This document shows positions 8,357 through 17,125 of a DNA stretch of 64,000 nt, piece after piece. The position numbers were made by a program, and so were the translations under genes. Position 1 is the stretch's first letter. The number at the start of each line of letters is the position of its first letter. The DNA is taken from contig CAJWPZ010000005.1 of NCBI GenBank assembly GCA_913045325.1, positions 1-64,000 on the forward strand. Reading direction: 5' to 3'. Under the pieces are notes generated by a model. That model saw nothing but the letters and a program-made list of their open reading frames with translations. It had not been told where the DNA came from and did no database searches. Source of the stretch: an uncultured Flavobacteriaceae bacterium. GTDB lineage: Bacteria; Bacteroidota; Bacteroidia; Flavobacteriales; Flavobacteriaceae.

Positions 8357-9724
8357 TTAAAAAGGCTTTTTTCCTTTTTGTTTATTTCTTTGGTTGAAAT
8401 TTTTATCTCCCTTAGTTCTTGCTTTTTTATACTTTAGTTTAATGGTTCTTTTATAAGAACCTCCTTGGTTGGTTTGGCTATTTTTATCGCTCTTTTCATG
8501 AAAACTTTCTCCGCCCTGCTCAAATTGTTGCTGGTGAGGATTTTCTCTCTCTTGAGATGCAGGTTGCTCTTCCAGGGTTAATTTTGTAGAAATTTCAACT
8601 TCTTCTGCAATGGCTGTTTTTTCAATAGTCATGCCCATAAGAGTTTCTATAGCTTCTCTAAAGGGTTGTTCTTTTTCTGTGGTAAGCAGTATTGCGGTTC
8701 CTTGCGCCTGGGCACGCCCGGTTCTTCCAATACGGTGCATGTAGTTTTCGGCAAACCTTGGGGTATCTACATTTATAACATGACTTACAAGATCCAAATC
8801 AAGACCACGCGCCATGATATCTGTAGTTACTAAAATGCGAGTTGTGTTGGCATTAAAGTTCTCTATGGACCGAATACGATAGTTTTGTGTTTTATTAGAA
8901 TGTATAACAGCTACATCATCCTTAAAGGTTTCTTGCAGTAGCTCATACAGTAAATCTGCCCTTTTTTTGTTAGCAACAAATACCAGTGTTTTTGTAAATT
9001 CCTGTTTGTCTTTTAGCAAATAAGAAACCACATTTGCCTTGGTGTAGAAGTTTGGAACATCATAGGTGGTTTGTTTAATATTATCTAAGGGTGTACCGCT
9101 TACCGCGACAGATATCGTGGTTGGATTTTTGAAAAAATCATTTATAAATACCGCAACATCATCTGTCATGGTCGCAGAGTACATGATGTTTTGACGTTGT
9201 TCTTGAAGTAGTTCAAAGATGTTTGTGAGTTGAAACCTAAAACCCAAATCTAGCATTACATCTACCTCATCAATTACTAATTTTTTAATATGCTTTGTTT
9301 TTAAAGCGCGGCTTAAAATTAGGTCATAGAGTCTTCCTGGAGTTGCAACGATAATATCTGCACCTTCCCACACCGCTTCTTTGTGGGTGTTAATGTTTAC
9401 CCCTCCATATACACCAACCACTCTAATGGATGAGTACTTTCCAAACTTTTTAATTTCATCAACCACTTGCAGTACAAGCTCTCTGGTGGGTACCAAAACC
9501 AAAATACGTGGGTCTATTTGCTTCGAGAACTTTAAGCCGCTAATAAGAGGGAGCATATAGGCAAAAGTTTTTCCTGTACCGGTTTGTGCAATACCTACCA
9601 CATCTTTACCAGATCCTATTGGAGCAAACGATTTTTTTTGAATTTCTGTAGGTGTATTATACCCCAAATCTTCAATTGCAAAATGTAATTGTTTGTTAAT
9701 TTTAAAATCGTTAAAAGAATCCAT
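8357..9724 (-). CDS. DEAD-box ATP-dependent RNA helicase
   Basis: This is a 455-residue RNA helicase. The Q motif region is near YNTPTEIQKKS, Walker A is AQTGTGKT, motif Ia PTRELV, motif Ib TPGR, motif II is DEVD in place of DEAD, motif III SAT, motif V TDIMARGLD and motif VI HRIGRTGRA. A charged, low-complexity basic tail (Gln/Glu then Lys/Arg-rich) ends in KGKKPF and probably adds RNA affinity. The start is fixed at the ATG at 9724: the upstream in-frame TTG is itself part of the -7 promoter box. A role in ribosome assembly or RNA turnover, possibly at low temperature, is plausible, but the specific substrate is unknown. Confidence 0.94.
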   Translation of the reverse strand: MDSFNDFKINKQLHFAIEDLGYNTPTEIQKKSFAPIGSGKDVVGIAQTGTGKTFAYMLPLISGLKFSKQIDPRILVLVPTRELVLQVVDEIKKFGKYSSIRVVGVYGGVNINTHKEAVWEGADIIVATPGRLYDLILSRALKTKHIKKLVIDEVDVMLDLGFRFQLTNIFELLQEQRQNIMYSATMTDDVAVFINDFFKNPTTISVAVSGTPLDNIKQTTYDVPNFYTKANVVSYLLKDKQEFTKTLVFVANKKRADLLYELLQETFKDDVAVIHSNKTQNYRIRSIENFNANTTRILVTTDIMARGLDLDLVSHVINVDTPRFAENYMHRIGRTGRAQAQGTAILLTTEKEQPFREAIETLMGMTIEKTAIAEEVEISTKLTLEEQPASQERENPHQQQFEQGGESFHEKSDKNSQTNQGGSYKRTIKLKYKKARTKGDKNFNQRNKQKGKKPF

Positions 9725-9739
9725 AGGTGGTATTTTGGG

Positions 9740-9772
9740 CAAAGCTACAATTTATAATTTAGGTGTTTCCAA
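9740..9772 (-). promoter_or_regulatory. Promoter of the DEAD-box helicase gene
   Basis: On the minus strand, TTG (9770-9772), a 22-nt spacer and TAGCTTTG (9740-9747) fit the Bacteroidota -33/-7 consensus. The ATG is 16 nt past the box, so the 5' leader would be only about 10 nt. Confidence 0.7.
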
Positions 9773-9816
9773 AGTATAATATAATACTTGATGGTTTTTC
9801 AATAAAGTATAGCCAA

Positions 9817-9852
9817 TTAAAAAAGCCACCAACACAAGGTTCATGGCTTTAT
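9817..9852 (-). terminator. Terminator of the GAPDH gene
   Basis: AAAGCCA (9822-9828) pairs with TGGCTTT (9844-9850), with a small inner ACC/GGT pairing. On the minus strand a TTTTTT run follows. It lies about 50 nt past the GAPDH stop codon. Confidence 0.6.
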
Positions 9853-9902
9853 TTTTTGATTTATTGTGTTAGTGTCAGGTTGTATTACAACAAGGCTAAT
9901 AA

Positions 9903-11348
9903 CTAGTAATAGGTATATCTTCTTACCTTAGCTATATGCTTTGCAAGTCTAATAACTTGGTGGCTGTATCCATACTCGTTATCATACCAAACATAAATTA
10001 CTATGTTTTTACCATCTTTTGTGACAATGGTAGCATTACTGTCAAAAATAGAAGGAGCAGATGACCCTACAATATCACTAGAAACTAACTCATTGTTTAA
10101 TGAGTATTTAATTTGTTCTACAAGATTTCCCTCTAGTGCATATTTTTTTATAGTTGCATTTAAATTCTCAACAGAGGTCGGTTTTTCTAATTCTAATTTT
10201 AAAATAGCCAAGGAACCATTTGGCACAGGAACTCTAATGGCATTAGAAGTTAGTTTTCCTTCAAAAGAAGGAAGTGCTTTTGTTACTGCTTTTCCAGCAC
10301 CTGTTTCTGTAATAACCATATTTAAAGCTGCTGCACGACCACGACGGTGCTTTTTGTGCATATTGTCTACCAGGTTTTGGTCATTGGTGTAGGCATGTAT
10401 TGTCTCTAGATGTCCTTGTACCACTCCAAAGCTGTCTTCAATAGCTTTTAAAACAGGGGTGATAGCGTTTGTTGTACAAGAAGCTGCCGAGAAAATATCT
10501 GTATCATCAGGGTTGTTCTGGTTGTGATTCACACCGTGTACTATATTTGGAATACCTGCTCCTGGAGCCGTAAGCAATACTTTGCTTGCTCCATTAGGAA
10601 TTAAGTGACGGCTTAGTTCTTCTTTGTTTCTAAAGGCACCTGTGTTATCTATAATTAAAGCATCTTGGATACCATAACTGGTGTAGTCTATATCTTCTGG
10701 ACCTTTAGCAGAAATCATATGTACTGTAGTGCCGTTGATAATTAAAGCTTTGTTTTTAGCATCTACAATAACAGTTCCTGGAAAATCTCCGTGTACAGAG
10801 TCATACTTTAATAGAGAGGCTCTTTTTTCTAATACATTTTGGTCTATGGAACCACGAGTTACAATAGCTCTTAGGCGCATCAGGCTTCCTTTTCCTGTTC
10901 GTGTCATTAGCTCGCGAGCCAACAAACGACCAATTCTACCAAAGCCGTACAGTACCACATCTTTTGGAGTAATGTCTAGTTGATCTTTAGCGTTTTTTAA
11001 TTTTTCTGAAACAAAAACAAGCGCATTGCTTTGTTTTTTCTCCATATGAAACTCGTAGGTTAATTTACCAATGTCTAATTTAGCAGGAGGGAGATTCAAG
11101 GTTTTAATTGCTTGGGCAATTTCAACAGAGTCAAAAATTGAAATAGGTTTTTCTACAAATTCTCCCGCATACTCATGAAGATTTAAAATCTCACTAACAT
11201 TTCTGTCAATTAGTTGATTGCGGAATATGATCAGTTCTATTGCCTTGTCATACCATAAATCACTTATGATATTAATAAAAGTAACGGCTGCCTTGCGACG
11301 ATCTGTTTGAAAAGACAGTTCTTTCTCATAAACATTTTCAAAACTCAT
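9903..11348 (-). CDS. Long-form glyceraldehyde-3-phosphate dehydrogenase
   Basis: This NAD(P)-dependent GAPDH has 481 residues, against about 335 for the usual enzyme. Residues 1-130 form an extra N-terminal helical region with no motif I recognise. The Rossmann start GFGRIGR is at 135-141, the catalytic cysteine is C291 in SAASCTTNAITP, the active-site His is in ETIHAYTND (about H318), and the C-terminus has WYDNEYGYSHQV. Long GAPDH-like proteins of this layout occur in flavobacteria and some proteobacteria beside a normal GAPDH. Whether it serves glycolysis or gluconeogenesis here cannot be read from sequence. The start codon is ATG at 11348, 54 nt below a TACTTTTG box (11402-11409). Confidence 0.92.
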   Translation of the reverse strand: MSFENVYEKELSFQTDRRKAAVTFINIISDLWYDKAIELIIFRNQLIDRNVSEILNLHEYAGEFVEKPISIFDSVEIAQAIKTLNLPPAKLDIGKLTYEFHMEKKQSNALVFVSEKLKNAKDQLDITPKDVVLYGFGRIGRLLARELMTRTGKGSLMRLRAIVTRGSIDQNVLEKRASLLKYDSVHGDFPGTVIVDAKNKALIINGTTVHMISAKGPEDIDYTSYGIQDALIIDNTGAFRNKEELSRHLIPNGASKVLLTAPGAGIPNIVHGVNHNQNNPDDTDIFSAASCTTNAITPVLKAIEDSFGVVQGHLETIHAYTNDQNLVDNMHKKHRRGRAAALNMVITETGAGKAVTKALPSFEGKLTSNAIRVPVPNGSLAILKLELEKPTSVENLNATIKKYALEGNLVEQIKYSLNNELVSSDIVGSSAPSIFDSNATIVTKDGKNIVIYVWYDNEYGYSHQVIRLAKHIAKVRRYTYY

Positions 11349-11401
11349 AAAGGTTGATTTTAGGTGTTTTTTAAAACAAAAATGATTGTTTAAATCTTGC
11401 G

Positions 11402-11409
11402 CAAAAGTA
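11402..11409 (-). promoter_or_regulatory. -7 box upstream of GAPDH
   Basis: On the minus strand this reads TACTTTTG, an exact TAnnTTTG match. I see no TTG at the right distance for a -33 element, so this is a partial promoter call. Confidence 0.45.
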
Positions 11410-11561
11410 ATTATTTTCTTGGGTTTTGAGTATAAAACAATATAAAAATATAGCTACTTTGTAGTTCCTTACTAAATGCTATGATCTATAAACACGATCG
11501 TTATTTTTTATCTAAAAATAAAACTACAATGTCTCTCCTTTTTCTATTATTGAAGGTCATC

Positions 11562-11672
11562 TTATGGGTTTTGTGGTATTGCGTATGTTTTTGATTCAAG
11601 TATTTTGTATCCTCCAACAGATACTGCCCCTGCAATAACAGCAACCGAAAATAATTTTATAGTCTGTTTCAT
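11562..11672 (-). pseudogene. Probable N-terminal remnant of a DegP/HtrA-type protease gene
   Basis: A 36-codon ORF (ATG at 11672, TAA at 11562-11564) encodes MKQTIKLFSVAVIAGAVSVG, then GYKILESKTYAIPQNP. This looks like the N-terminal signal-anchor of flavobacterial Do-family serine proteases, which typically read MKK...GG...LGxYK. From memory, such proteases often lie beside dapF in flavobacteria. Nothing resembling the trypsin-like or PDZ domains follows. The rest of the 432-nt GAPDH-dapF gap holds no gene I can support, only the promoter boxes at 11402 and 11768. It could instead be a genuine small membrane peptide. Confidence 0.45.
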
Positions 11673-11767
11673 AGTTTTATAATGTTTAAAGAATAATAAC
11701 ATTTAGAAGACGTAATTTATTTTAGTGTATTTCAAAAATTTACAATCCTTAACATATCAGTATTTCA

Positions 11768-11775
11768 TACCTTTG
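11768..11775 (+). promoter_or_regulatory. -7 box immediately before dapF
   Basis: TACCTTTG matches TAnnTTTG exactly and ends 5 nt before the dapF ATG, which would place transcription start at about the start codon. No TTG -33 element is visible at 17-23 nt. Confidence 0.5.
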
Positions 11776-11780
11776 TAAGT

Positions 11781-12557
11781 ATGCAGATTCCATTTTATAA
11801 ATATCAAGGGACAGGTAACGATTTTGTGTTGATAGATAACAGGCAACAAAAGTTCCCTAAAAACAATACTACATTACTAGCTCAGATTTGTGATAGAAAG
11901 TTTGGAGTAGGTGCAGATGGGCTTATACTTTTAGAGCAGCATCCTACCGAGGATTTTTCTATGATTTATTACAATGCAGATGGAAATCAAAGCTCCATGT
12001 GTGGTAATGGCGGTAGGTGTATCGTACATTTTGCTGCTTTTTTAGGAGTAATAGATACCCAAACAAATTTTATGGCCATTGACGGGGTGCATCATGCCTC
12101 TATACAAGATGACAATGTAGCTCTTAACATGACAGATGTAACCCACATTGAAACCTATAAGCAGCATTGCTTTTTAAATACAGGTTCTCCCCATCATGTA
12201 GAGATGGTCGCTAACTTAGAAGATATAAACGTTGTTGAAAAAGGACGTGCACTAAGAAATATCCACTATGGCGCCGCTGGTGCCAATATAAATTTTGTCT
12301 CTAAAATAGCTGAAGACACCTTTGAGGTAAGAACCTATGAGCGGGGAGTAGAGGATGAAACCCTCTCTTGTGGCACTGGTGTAACAGCTGTAGCTCTAGC
12401 GATGTTTGAAACCCAACAAACTCCCCTCTCAAAAGTAAATTTAAAAACACAGGGAGGTGATTTATGTGTTTCTTTTGATAAAAAAGAGCATACATTTACT
12501 AATATTGTATTAAGTGGGCCAGCCACACAAGTGTTTAACGGTATTTGGGAAGTATGA
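11781..12557 (+). CDS. dapF: Diaminopimelate epimerase
   Basis: DapF converts LL- to meso-diaminopimelate, for lysine and peptidoglycan synthesis, using two cysteines as acid and base. Both are present: C74 in SSMCGNGGRC and C197 in ETLSCGTGVTA. The N-terminal YKYQGTGNDFVLID and FGVGADGLIL motifs are also standard. The protein is 258 residues, the usual length. Its stop codon overlaps the next gene's start (ATGA at 12554), and mltG follows, so dapF-GNAT-mltG form a probable operon with two cell-wall genes. Confidence 0.97.
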   Translation: MQIPFYKYQGTGNDFVLIDNRQQKFPKNNTTLLAQICDRKFGVGADGLILLEQHPTEDFSMIYYNADGNQSSMCGNGGRCIVHFAAFLGVIDTQTNFMAIDGVHHASIQDDNVALNMTDVTHIETYKQHCFLNTGSPHHVEMVANLEDINVVEKGRALRNIHYGAAGANINFVSKIAEDTFEVRTYERGVEDETLSCGTGVTAVALAMFETQQTPLSKVNLKTQGGDLCVSFDKKEHTFTNIVLSGPATQVFNGIWEV

Positions 12558-13084
12558 TCTTACAAGAAAAAAACATACGCTTGCGCGCCCTAGAGCCTAC
12601 AGATTTAGATTTTTTGTATGCCCTAGAGAATGATACTAGCCTGTGGCAAGTAAGCGACACCATTACTCCTTTTTCTAAATACGTATTAACTCGTTATCTA
12701 GAAAACAGCCACCGTGATATTTTTGATGTAAAGCAGGTGCGTTTAATGATAGAACATATAGATACAAAACAGCCCCTTGGCTGCATAGATTTATTTGATT
12801 TTAACCCGCAACACAACCGGGTAGGAGTGGGTCTTGTTGTTTTTGAGGCTGCCCATCGATCAAAAGGCTTTGCTACTGAAAGCTTGAAATTAATTTGCAC
12901 ATATGCTAAAGAGCATTTGCAAGTACATCAAATTTTCGCAAACATATCTGAGCAAAACAAAGAGAGTATCTCCTTGTTTGAAAAGGCAGGGTTTTTAAAA
13001 ACAGGTGTTAAAAAAGATTGGAATTATCACCAAGGAATCTATACAGATCAATTCTTGTATCAGTATATAGTAATAGATAAATAG
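12554..13084 (+). CDS. GNAT-family N-acetyltransferase
   Basis: This 176-residue acetyl-CoA-dependent acetyltransferase resembles the RimJ/SpeG group. It opens with NIRLRALEPTDLDFLYALEN and carries the acetyl-CoA loop region AAHRSKGFATES (core RxxGxA/G). The C-terminal part has ANISEQNKESISLFEKAGF, the conserved Asn/Ser-Phe-Glu-Lys-x-GF segment. The start is the ATG in the ATGA overlap with dapF; the in-frame TTG at 12545 is discarded. Substrate unknown: polyamine or ribosomal-protein N-terminus are both possible. Confidence 0.88.
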   Translation: MILQEKNIRLRALEPTDLDFLYALENDTSLWQVSDTITPFSKYVLTRYLENSHRDIFDVKQVRLMIEHIDTKQPLGCIDLFDFNPQHNRVGVGLVVFEAAHRSKGFATESLKLICTYAKEHLQVHQIFANISEQNKESISLFEKAGFLKTGVKKDWNYHQGIYTDQFLYQYIVIDK

Positions 13085-13104
13085 ATTAAAAATAAGGTAG
13101 CCTG

Positions 13105-14148
13105 ATGTATTTAAAGAAGATTTTATTGACAGTAGTTTTTCTAGGCCTAGTTGGGATGGCAGGTTTTTCTTACTATGTATACCAAAATATATTTACTCCC
13201 AATACAGGATTTAATAACCCACAGGCAAATATTTTTATACCTACAGGTGCCACATTTAAAATGGTACAAGAAGAGTTGAGCCCGCTGCTAAAAGATATGA
13301 GCACTTTTGTTACTGTTGCCCAAAGAAAAGGATATGTTTCAAACATAAAAGCTGGGCATTTCATCATTAAAAAAGGAAGCAATAACAATGAAATAATAAA
13401 TAGTATTAGATCTGGAAACACTCCCGTTACTATAAAATTTAACAACCAGGAAAGACTAGAGAATCTTGCTGGCCACCTAGCCAAACAAATTGAGGCAGAT
13501 AGTCTCTCTTTATTAAATGCGATGTTGGATATAGATTTTTTAAAGGCATCTGGTTTTACTCAAGATACAGCTCTTGGTATGTATATAGCCAATAGCTATC
13601 AGGTATATTGGAATACAAGCTCCAAGGCATTTTGCCAAAAGATGCTTAAACAGTACCATGTGTTTTGGAATGATGCTAGAGTAGCCAAAGCCAAAGCAAT
13701 ATCCCTCTCAAAAGATCAAGTTATGGCATTGGCAGCCATTGTACAAAAAGAAACAGCCATGATAGATGAGAGGCCTGTTGTAGCTGGCTTGTACCTTAAT
13801 AGATTAAAAAAGGGCATGCTACTGCAGGCAGATCCTACTGTAATTTTTGCAAAAAAGAAAACCGAAAACAATTTCAACCAAGTCATAAAACGCGTCTTGT
13901 TTAAAGACCTTAAAATTACCTCACCCTACAACACCTATGCAAATTCTGGAGTGCCACCTGGGCCTATTACTATGCCAGATGTTTCTGCAATAGATGGGGT
14001 GTTAAACTATAAAAAACATGGGTTTTATTTTATGGTTGCAGATGTAAATAATTTTGGATATCACAAATTTGCAAAAACACTCTCTGCACACAACAGAAAT
14101 AAAAAGCAGTATGTAAACTGGATTAACAAGCAGGGAGTAAAACGGTAG
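13105..14148 (+). CDS. mltG: Endolytic transglycosylase MltG (YceG-like)
   Basis: MltG cuts nascent glycan strands at the inner membrane and is thought to end chain growth. The protein is 347 residues with one N-terminal membrane helix (about 5-27), a LysM-like segment (about 40-95) and the YceG catalytic domain. The catalytic glutamate is E216 in MALAAIVQKETAM, followed by VAGLYLNRLKKGMLLQADPT and SPYNTYANSGVPPGPI, all hallmark motifs. It lies 20 nt after the GNAT gene in the dapF operon, and is convergent with ftsE, only 8 nt away. Confidence 0.95.
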   Translation: MYLKKILLTVVFLGLVGMAGFSYYVYQNIFTPNTGFNNPQANIFIPTGATFKMVQEELSPLLKDMSTFVTVAQRKGYVSNIKAGHFIIKKGSNNNEIINSIRSGNTPVTIKFNNQERLENLAGHLAKQIEADSLSLLNAMLDIDFLKASGFTQDTALGMYIANSYQVYWNTSSKAFCQKMLKQYHVFWNDARVAKAKAISLSKDQVMALAAIVQKETAMIDERPVVAGLYLNRLKKGMLLQADPTVIFAKKKTENNFNQVIKRVLFKDLKITSPYNTYANSGVPPGPITMPDVSAIDGVLNYKKHGFYFMVADVNNFGYHKFAKTLSAHNRNKKQYVNWINKQGVKR

Positions 14149-14156
14149 TTTTTCTT

Positions 14157-14840
14157 CTAAACCGTTTTCTGTACTACCTCAAATAGTTGTCCTTGGTCAC
14201 ACTTTAAAGTTTTTGAAGGGTATTTTAGCAAAAGGGCATAATCATGGGTAGCCATTAAAATAGTATTGCCATTATTATTAATCTCTTGCAATACCTCCAT
14301 AACTTCAACACTGGTTTGCGGGTCTAGATTACCCGTAGGTTCATCTGCAAGAATAAGTTCTGGGTCGTTTAACAAGGCTCTTGCAATGGCAATGCGCTGC
14401 TGCTCTCCTCCAGATAACTCATACGGATATTTTAAATTTTTGGATTTCATGCCCACTTTATCTAAGACCTGATCAATTTTAAGATTCATTTGTGCTTTGT
14501 CTTTCCAACCTGTGGCTGTTAAAACAAAAAGTAAATTTTCTTTTACGCTGCGGTCATTAAGTAACTTGAAATCTTGAAACACCACTCCTAGTTTTCTTCT
14601 CAAAAAAGGAATCTCTTTTTCTTTTAAAGTAGTTAAGTCATACCCAACAATAGTGCCATCTCCCTTGCTTAAAGGTAAATCACCGTAGAGGGTTTTCATA
14701 AAACTACTTTTACCGGTTCCTGTTTTACCAATAAGGTATACAAACTCCCCTTTTTCTATGCGTATTGACACATCATCAAGAATTAAATTTTCTTTTTGAA
14801 AAATGGAGGCATTGGTAAGTTCTAAAACTGCTTGAGACAT
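14157..14840 (-). CDS. ftsE: Cell-division ABC transporter ATPase FtsE
   Basis: FtsE works with the membrane protein FtsX to activate peptidoglycan hydrolases at the septum. The 227-residue ATPase has Walker [10 protein letters not shown] (38-46), the Q-loop in VVFQDF, signature [10 protein letters not shown] (142-151), Walker [13 protein letters not shown] and the H-loop in MATHDYALL. The phrase [18 protein letters not shown] is typical of FtsE rather than other small ATPases. FtsX is not adjacent, a split common in Bacteroidota. A TATATTTG box lies at 14858-14865 on the minus strand, 17 nt above the ATG. Confidence 0.9.
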   Translation of the reverse strand: MSQAVLELTNASIFQKENLILDDVSIRIEKGEFVYLIGKTGTGKSSFMKTLYGDLPLSKGDGTIVGYDLTTLKEKEIPFLRRKLGVVFQDFKLLNDRSVKENLLFVLTATGWKDKAQMNLKIDQVLDKVGMKSKNLKYPYELSGGEQQRIAIARALLNDPELILADEPTGNLDPQTSVEVMEVLQEINNNGNTILMATHDYALLLKYPSKTLKCDQGQLFEVVQKTV

Positions 14841-14875
14841 GTACGGGTATTTTTAAACAAATATAATAGAAAGTG

Positions 14876-16543
14876 TTAGTTATCTTCTTTATACGAGGTA
14901 TACTTTTTAATAGGGGATGGGCTGCACAGCCCAGCGCTAATATTTGGGTCTATGGCAAGTTTTATAAACCCATTTGTATTGGGTTTTAAATGAGTTCCAG
15001 GCTTTATAACAATTTGATTTTTTGCTTTAAAATCTACCGTGGCATCTTCTCTAAAGGTTTGGTTTTTAATTTCTATGATGTTTTGTGCACTAGAGAGGGT
15101 GAAATCAAATCTGTAAAAATCTCGGTTACTAATACTCACTGTGCCTAAGGGGTCTTTCATCTGTTCAGACATCTTAACGGCGCGATAGGCGTTCACTCTT
15201 CCAGCGCCCATTAGGCCTTTGTATGGTTCGTTTCCTGTGAGGTTTTCAACCCCTTTTGAAGATAGTTTTAAAATGCTTTCTACCTCATAAGAACTCAAGC
15301 AATAATTAACAGACCACATGAGCCCAATAATACCTGTTACAATAGGAGCAGCACTAGAGGAGGCGCCCCCGTAAAGTGTTTTTTCTCCGCAAATATCATG
15401 GCCTAATAAATAGCCCTCTCTTGGGGCTACCAAATCTACAGCCTTATTCATTTGCACTCCTTTTTCAATTTCTGTAGGGGTAAGGGTACCATTGTCTGCA
15501 ACATAAAAATAACCAGCCCTTCTGTCTTTTACTTGTTTGGTTAGGTTTCTCCCCTGATGTTCAAACACTTGATCTGTAGTTTCTCTATTTATAGTATATA
15601 CTCCAGATACAGAAATTACTCTGTCAAAGGAAGCAGGATATAGAGAGTCTCCGAGTTTTTTACCATCTTTATTACAATCTTTACCGTTTCCAGCTCCAGC
15701 TACTATAATAATTCCATCATCATACATTTCTTTGATGCGTTCTTGAATATTTTCTTTGTATTTGCCGCCCATAGTGCACTTTGCCCAGCTGGCATTAATT
15801 ACTTTGGCGCCAGCGGCAACAAGTTGTTCAATGTCATTAAAATTTCCGTAATCATTAGTGACCACATCACAATTACCGCAAATTCCAGCTCTACCATAGC
15901 CATTGTCCATTGTGGCAACAGCAATAGCGGCAACGCTAGACCCATGGGCGCATCCAAGACCCTTACTTGCTTTGTAATATTTAATGTAGTTGCTAATTCT
16001 ACCTTTAAAGTCTGGACTTAAAGAGTCTATTTTTGAGTCTGAAATTCCTACCACTACCTTTTTGTCTCCCCGAGTAATACCCCAAGCCTCTGGTGCCATA
16101 ATCATGTCAAGGTCATAGGCAGGGTAAGGCGCTCCAAGATTTTCAATAGGGCTTGTGGTTCCATAATCATTTGGATAGTAGGCGTTTTCTGTCGTAAAGA
16201 ATTGACCAACTCTAGTGTATTTGTCTGGAAAATTATACTGTAGTGACCCTAGTAGTTCTGGATTATCTGTACTTATGGTATACACCGTTTTTAACAAATC
16301 TCGTTTGGTATTTGGGTATGCTTTTTTAAACCTAAATACGCTGTATAGAGCATAAATTTGGGTTTCCCTATCACTAGCCATGCTCAGTACAGCAATGGTG
16401 TTGTCTTTTTTTTCAGTGATTTTTAGGGTTTGAGCGTTAGTGATATTTACATGAAAATACAGGCGCTCAAAATCTTCTGTATTTTGTTGAGACCATCCCA
16501 GATAGAAGCTTGTAAGCAATAGGATTGTTGCAATGGGTCTCAT
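14876..16543 (-). CDS. Secreted subtilisin-like (S8) serine peptidase
   Basis: This 555-residue exported protease has a signal peptide (to about residue 19) and a prodomain-like region to about 140. The triad can be placed: D169 in VVVGISDSKID, H200 in CAHGSSVAA and S396 in ASSSAAPIVTG; the oxyanion Asn is in GAGNG. Several paired cysteines (CGNC, CTMG) suggest disulfides. The C-terminal 90 residues (TVDFKAKNQIVIKPGTHLKP) resemble a small beta domain seen in T9SS-associated proteins, but no clear sorting domain is present. Its ATG shares one base with the stop codon of the upstream S74-like gene, so the two are translationally coupled. Confidence 0.9.
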   Translation of the reverse strand: MRPIATILLLTSFYLGWSQQNTEDFERLYFHVNITNAQTLKITEKKDNTIAVLSMASDRETQIYALYSVFRFKKAYPNTKRDLLKTVYTISTDNPELLGSLQYNFPDKYTRVGQFFTTENAYYPNDYGTTSPIENLGAPYPAYDLDMIMAPEAWGITRGDKKVVVGISDSKIDSLSPDFKGRISNYIKYYKASKGLGCAHGSSVAAIAVATMDNGYGRAGICGNCDVVTNDYGNFNDIEQLVAAGAKVINASWAKCTMGGKYKENIQERIKEMYDDGIIIVAGAGNGKDCNKDGKKLGDSLYPASFDRVISVSGVYTINRETTDQVFEHQGRNLTKQVKDRRAGYFYVADNGTLTPTEIEKGVQMNKAVDLVAPREGYLLGHDICGEKTLYGGASSSAAPIVTGIIGLMWSVNYCLSSYEVESILKLSSKGVENLTGNEPYKGLMGAGRVNAYRAVKMSEQMKDPLGTVSISNRDFYRFDFTLSSAQNIIEIKNQTFREDATVDFKAKNQIVIKPGTHLKPNTNGFIKLAIDPNISAGLCSPSPIKKYTSYKEDN

Positions 16544-17013
16544 TACTGTTGTTTGATTAAAAGTTTGATTTGATCTTGCAATGCATCAAGCTGCTTTTGC
16601 TGCTCAATTGTATAGAGGGTAAGCTCCTCAATTTTTTGAAGTAATAGTAAATTCATCTTTTTAAGCTCAAGTCCATCCTCTTTTAATTTTTGGGCGCTTG
16701 GTATTTCTGGCAAGTGATGGTTTTGTTTTAAAAACGCTTCAAGGCTTTTTAAATCTAGCATTTGGTAGTCGCTATTTAGGGCAGATTGCCCTTGATAATA
16801 CTTTTCAAAGACATAATCTGGCGCCACTGCTCCGTTGAGGTCTACAAGTACTTCTTGGGTGTGAATTTTTCCTTTAACCGTAAGCTTTTGGTCTGGATCG
16901 CTAGTGCCTATACCAATCATTCCATTTTTCTGAGTTATAGAAGATAGGCTGTTTTGTGCCCCACAAGAGAAACTAACTAACAGTGTTAGTAGGCAAAGGG
17001 ATGCTGTTTTCAT
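16543..17013 (-). CDS. Secreted protein with S74-chaperone-like C-terminus
   Basis: This 156-residue protein has a signal peptide ending near VSFSCGAQ. Next comes the Bacteroidota pattern GMIGIGTSDPDQKLTVKGKI and the segment PDYVFEKYYQG, then HHLPEIPSAQKLKEDGLELK, and a C-terminal coiled coil (LLLQKIEELTLYTIEQQK). In larger homologues this module ends long surface fibres and resembles the S74 intramolecular chaperone. Here it is nearly the whole protein, so it may assemble as a coiled-coil trimer. The catalytic Ser/Lys of S74 cannot be assigned with confidence. It is coupled to the S8 protease by a one-base overlap. Confidence 0.7.
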   Translation of the reverse strand: MKTASLCLLTLLVSFSCGAQNSLSSITQKNGMIGIGTSDPDQKLTVKGKIHTQEVLVDLNGAVAPDYVFEKYYQGQSALNSDYQMLDLKSLEAFLKQNHHLPEIPSAQKLKEDGLELKKMNLLLLQKIEELTLYTIEQQKQLDALQDQIKLLIKQQ

Positions 17014-17092
17014 GATCTTTGTATTTTAATTTGTTTAAAAGTACAGCATTTTTTCTTTACAGATAAGGTGTTATTTTTAGATGAATATATAA

Positions 17093-17100
17093 TATATTTG
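17093..17100 (+). promoter_or_regulatory. -7 box upstream of the MBOAT gene
   Basis: TATATTTG matches TAnnTTTG 25 nt before the GTG start of the acyltransferase gene. The -33 element is not clear. Confidence 0.4.
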
Positions 17101-17125
17101 ATAGTATCGTTTTTAAACAATTGCC

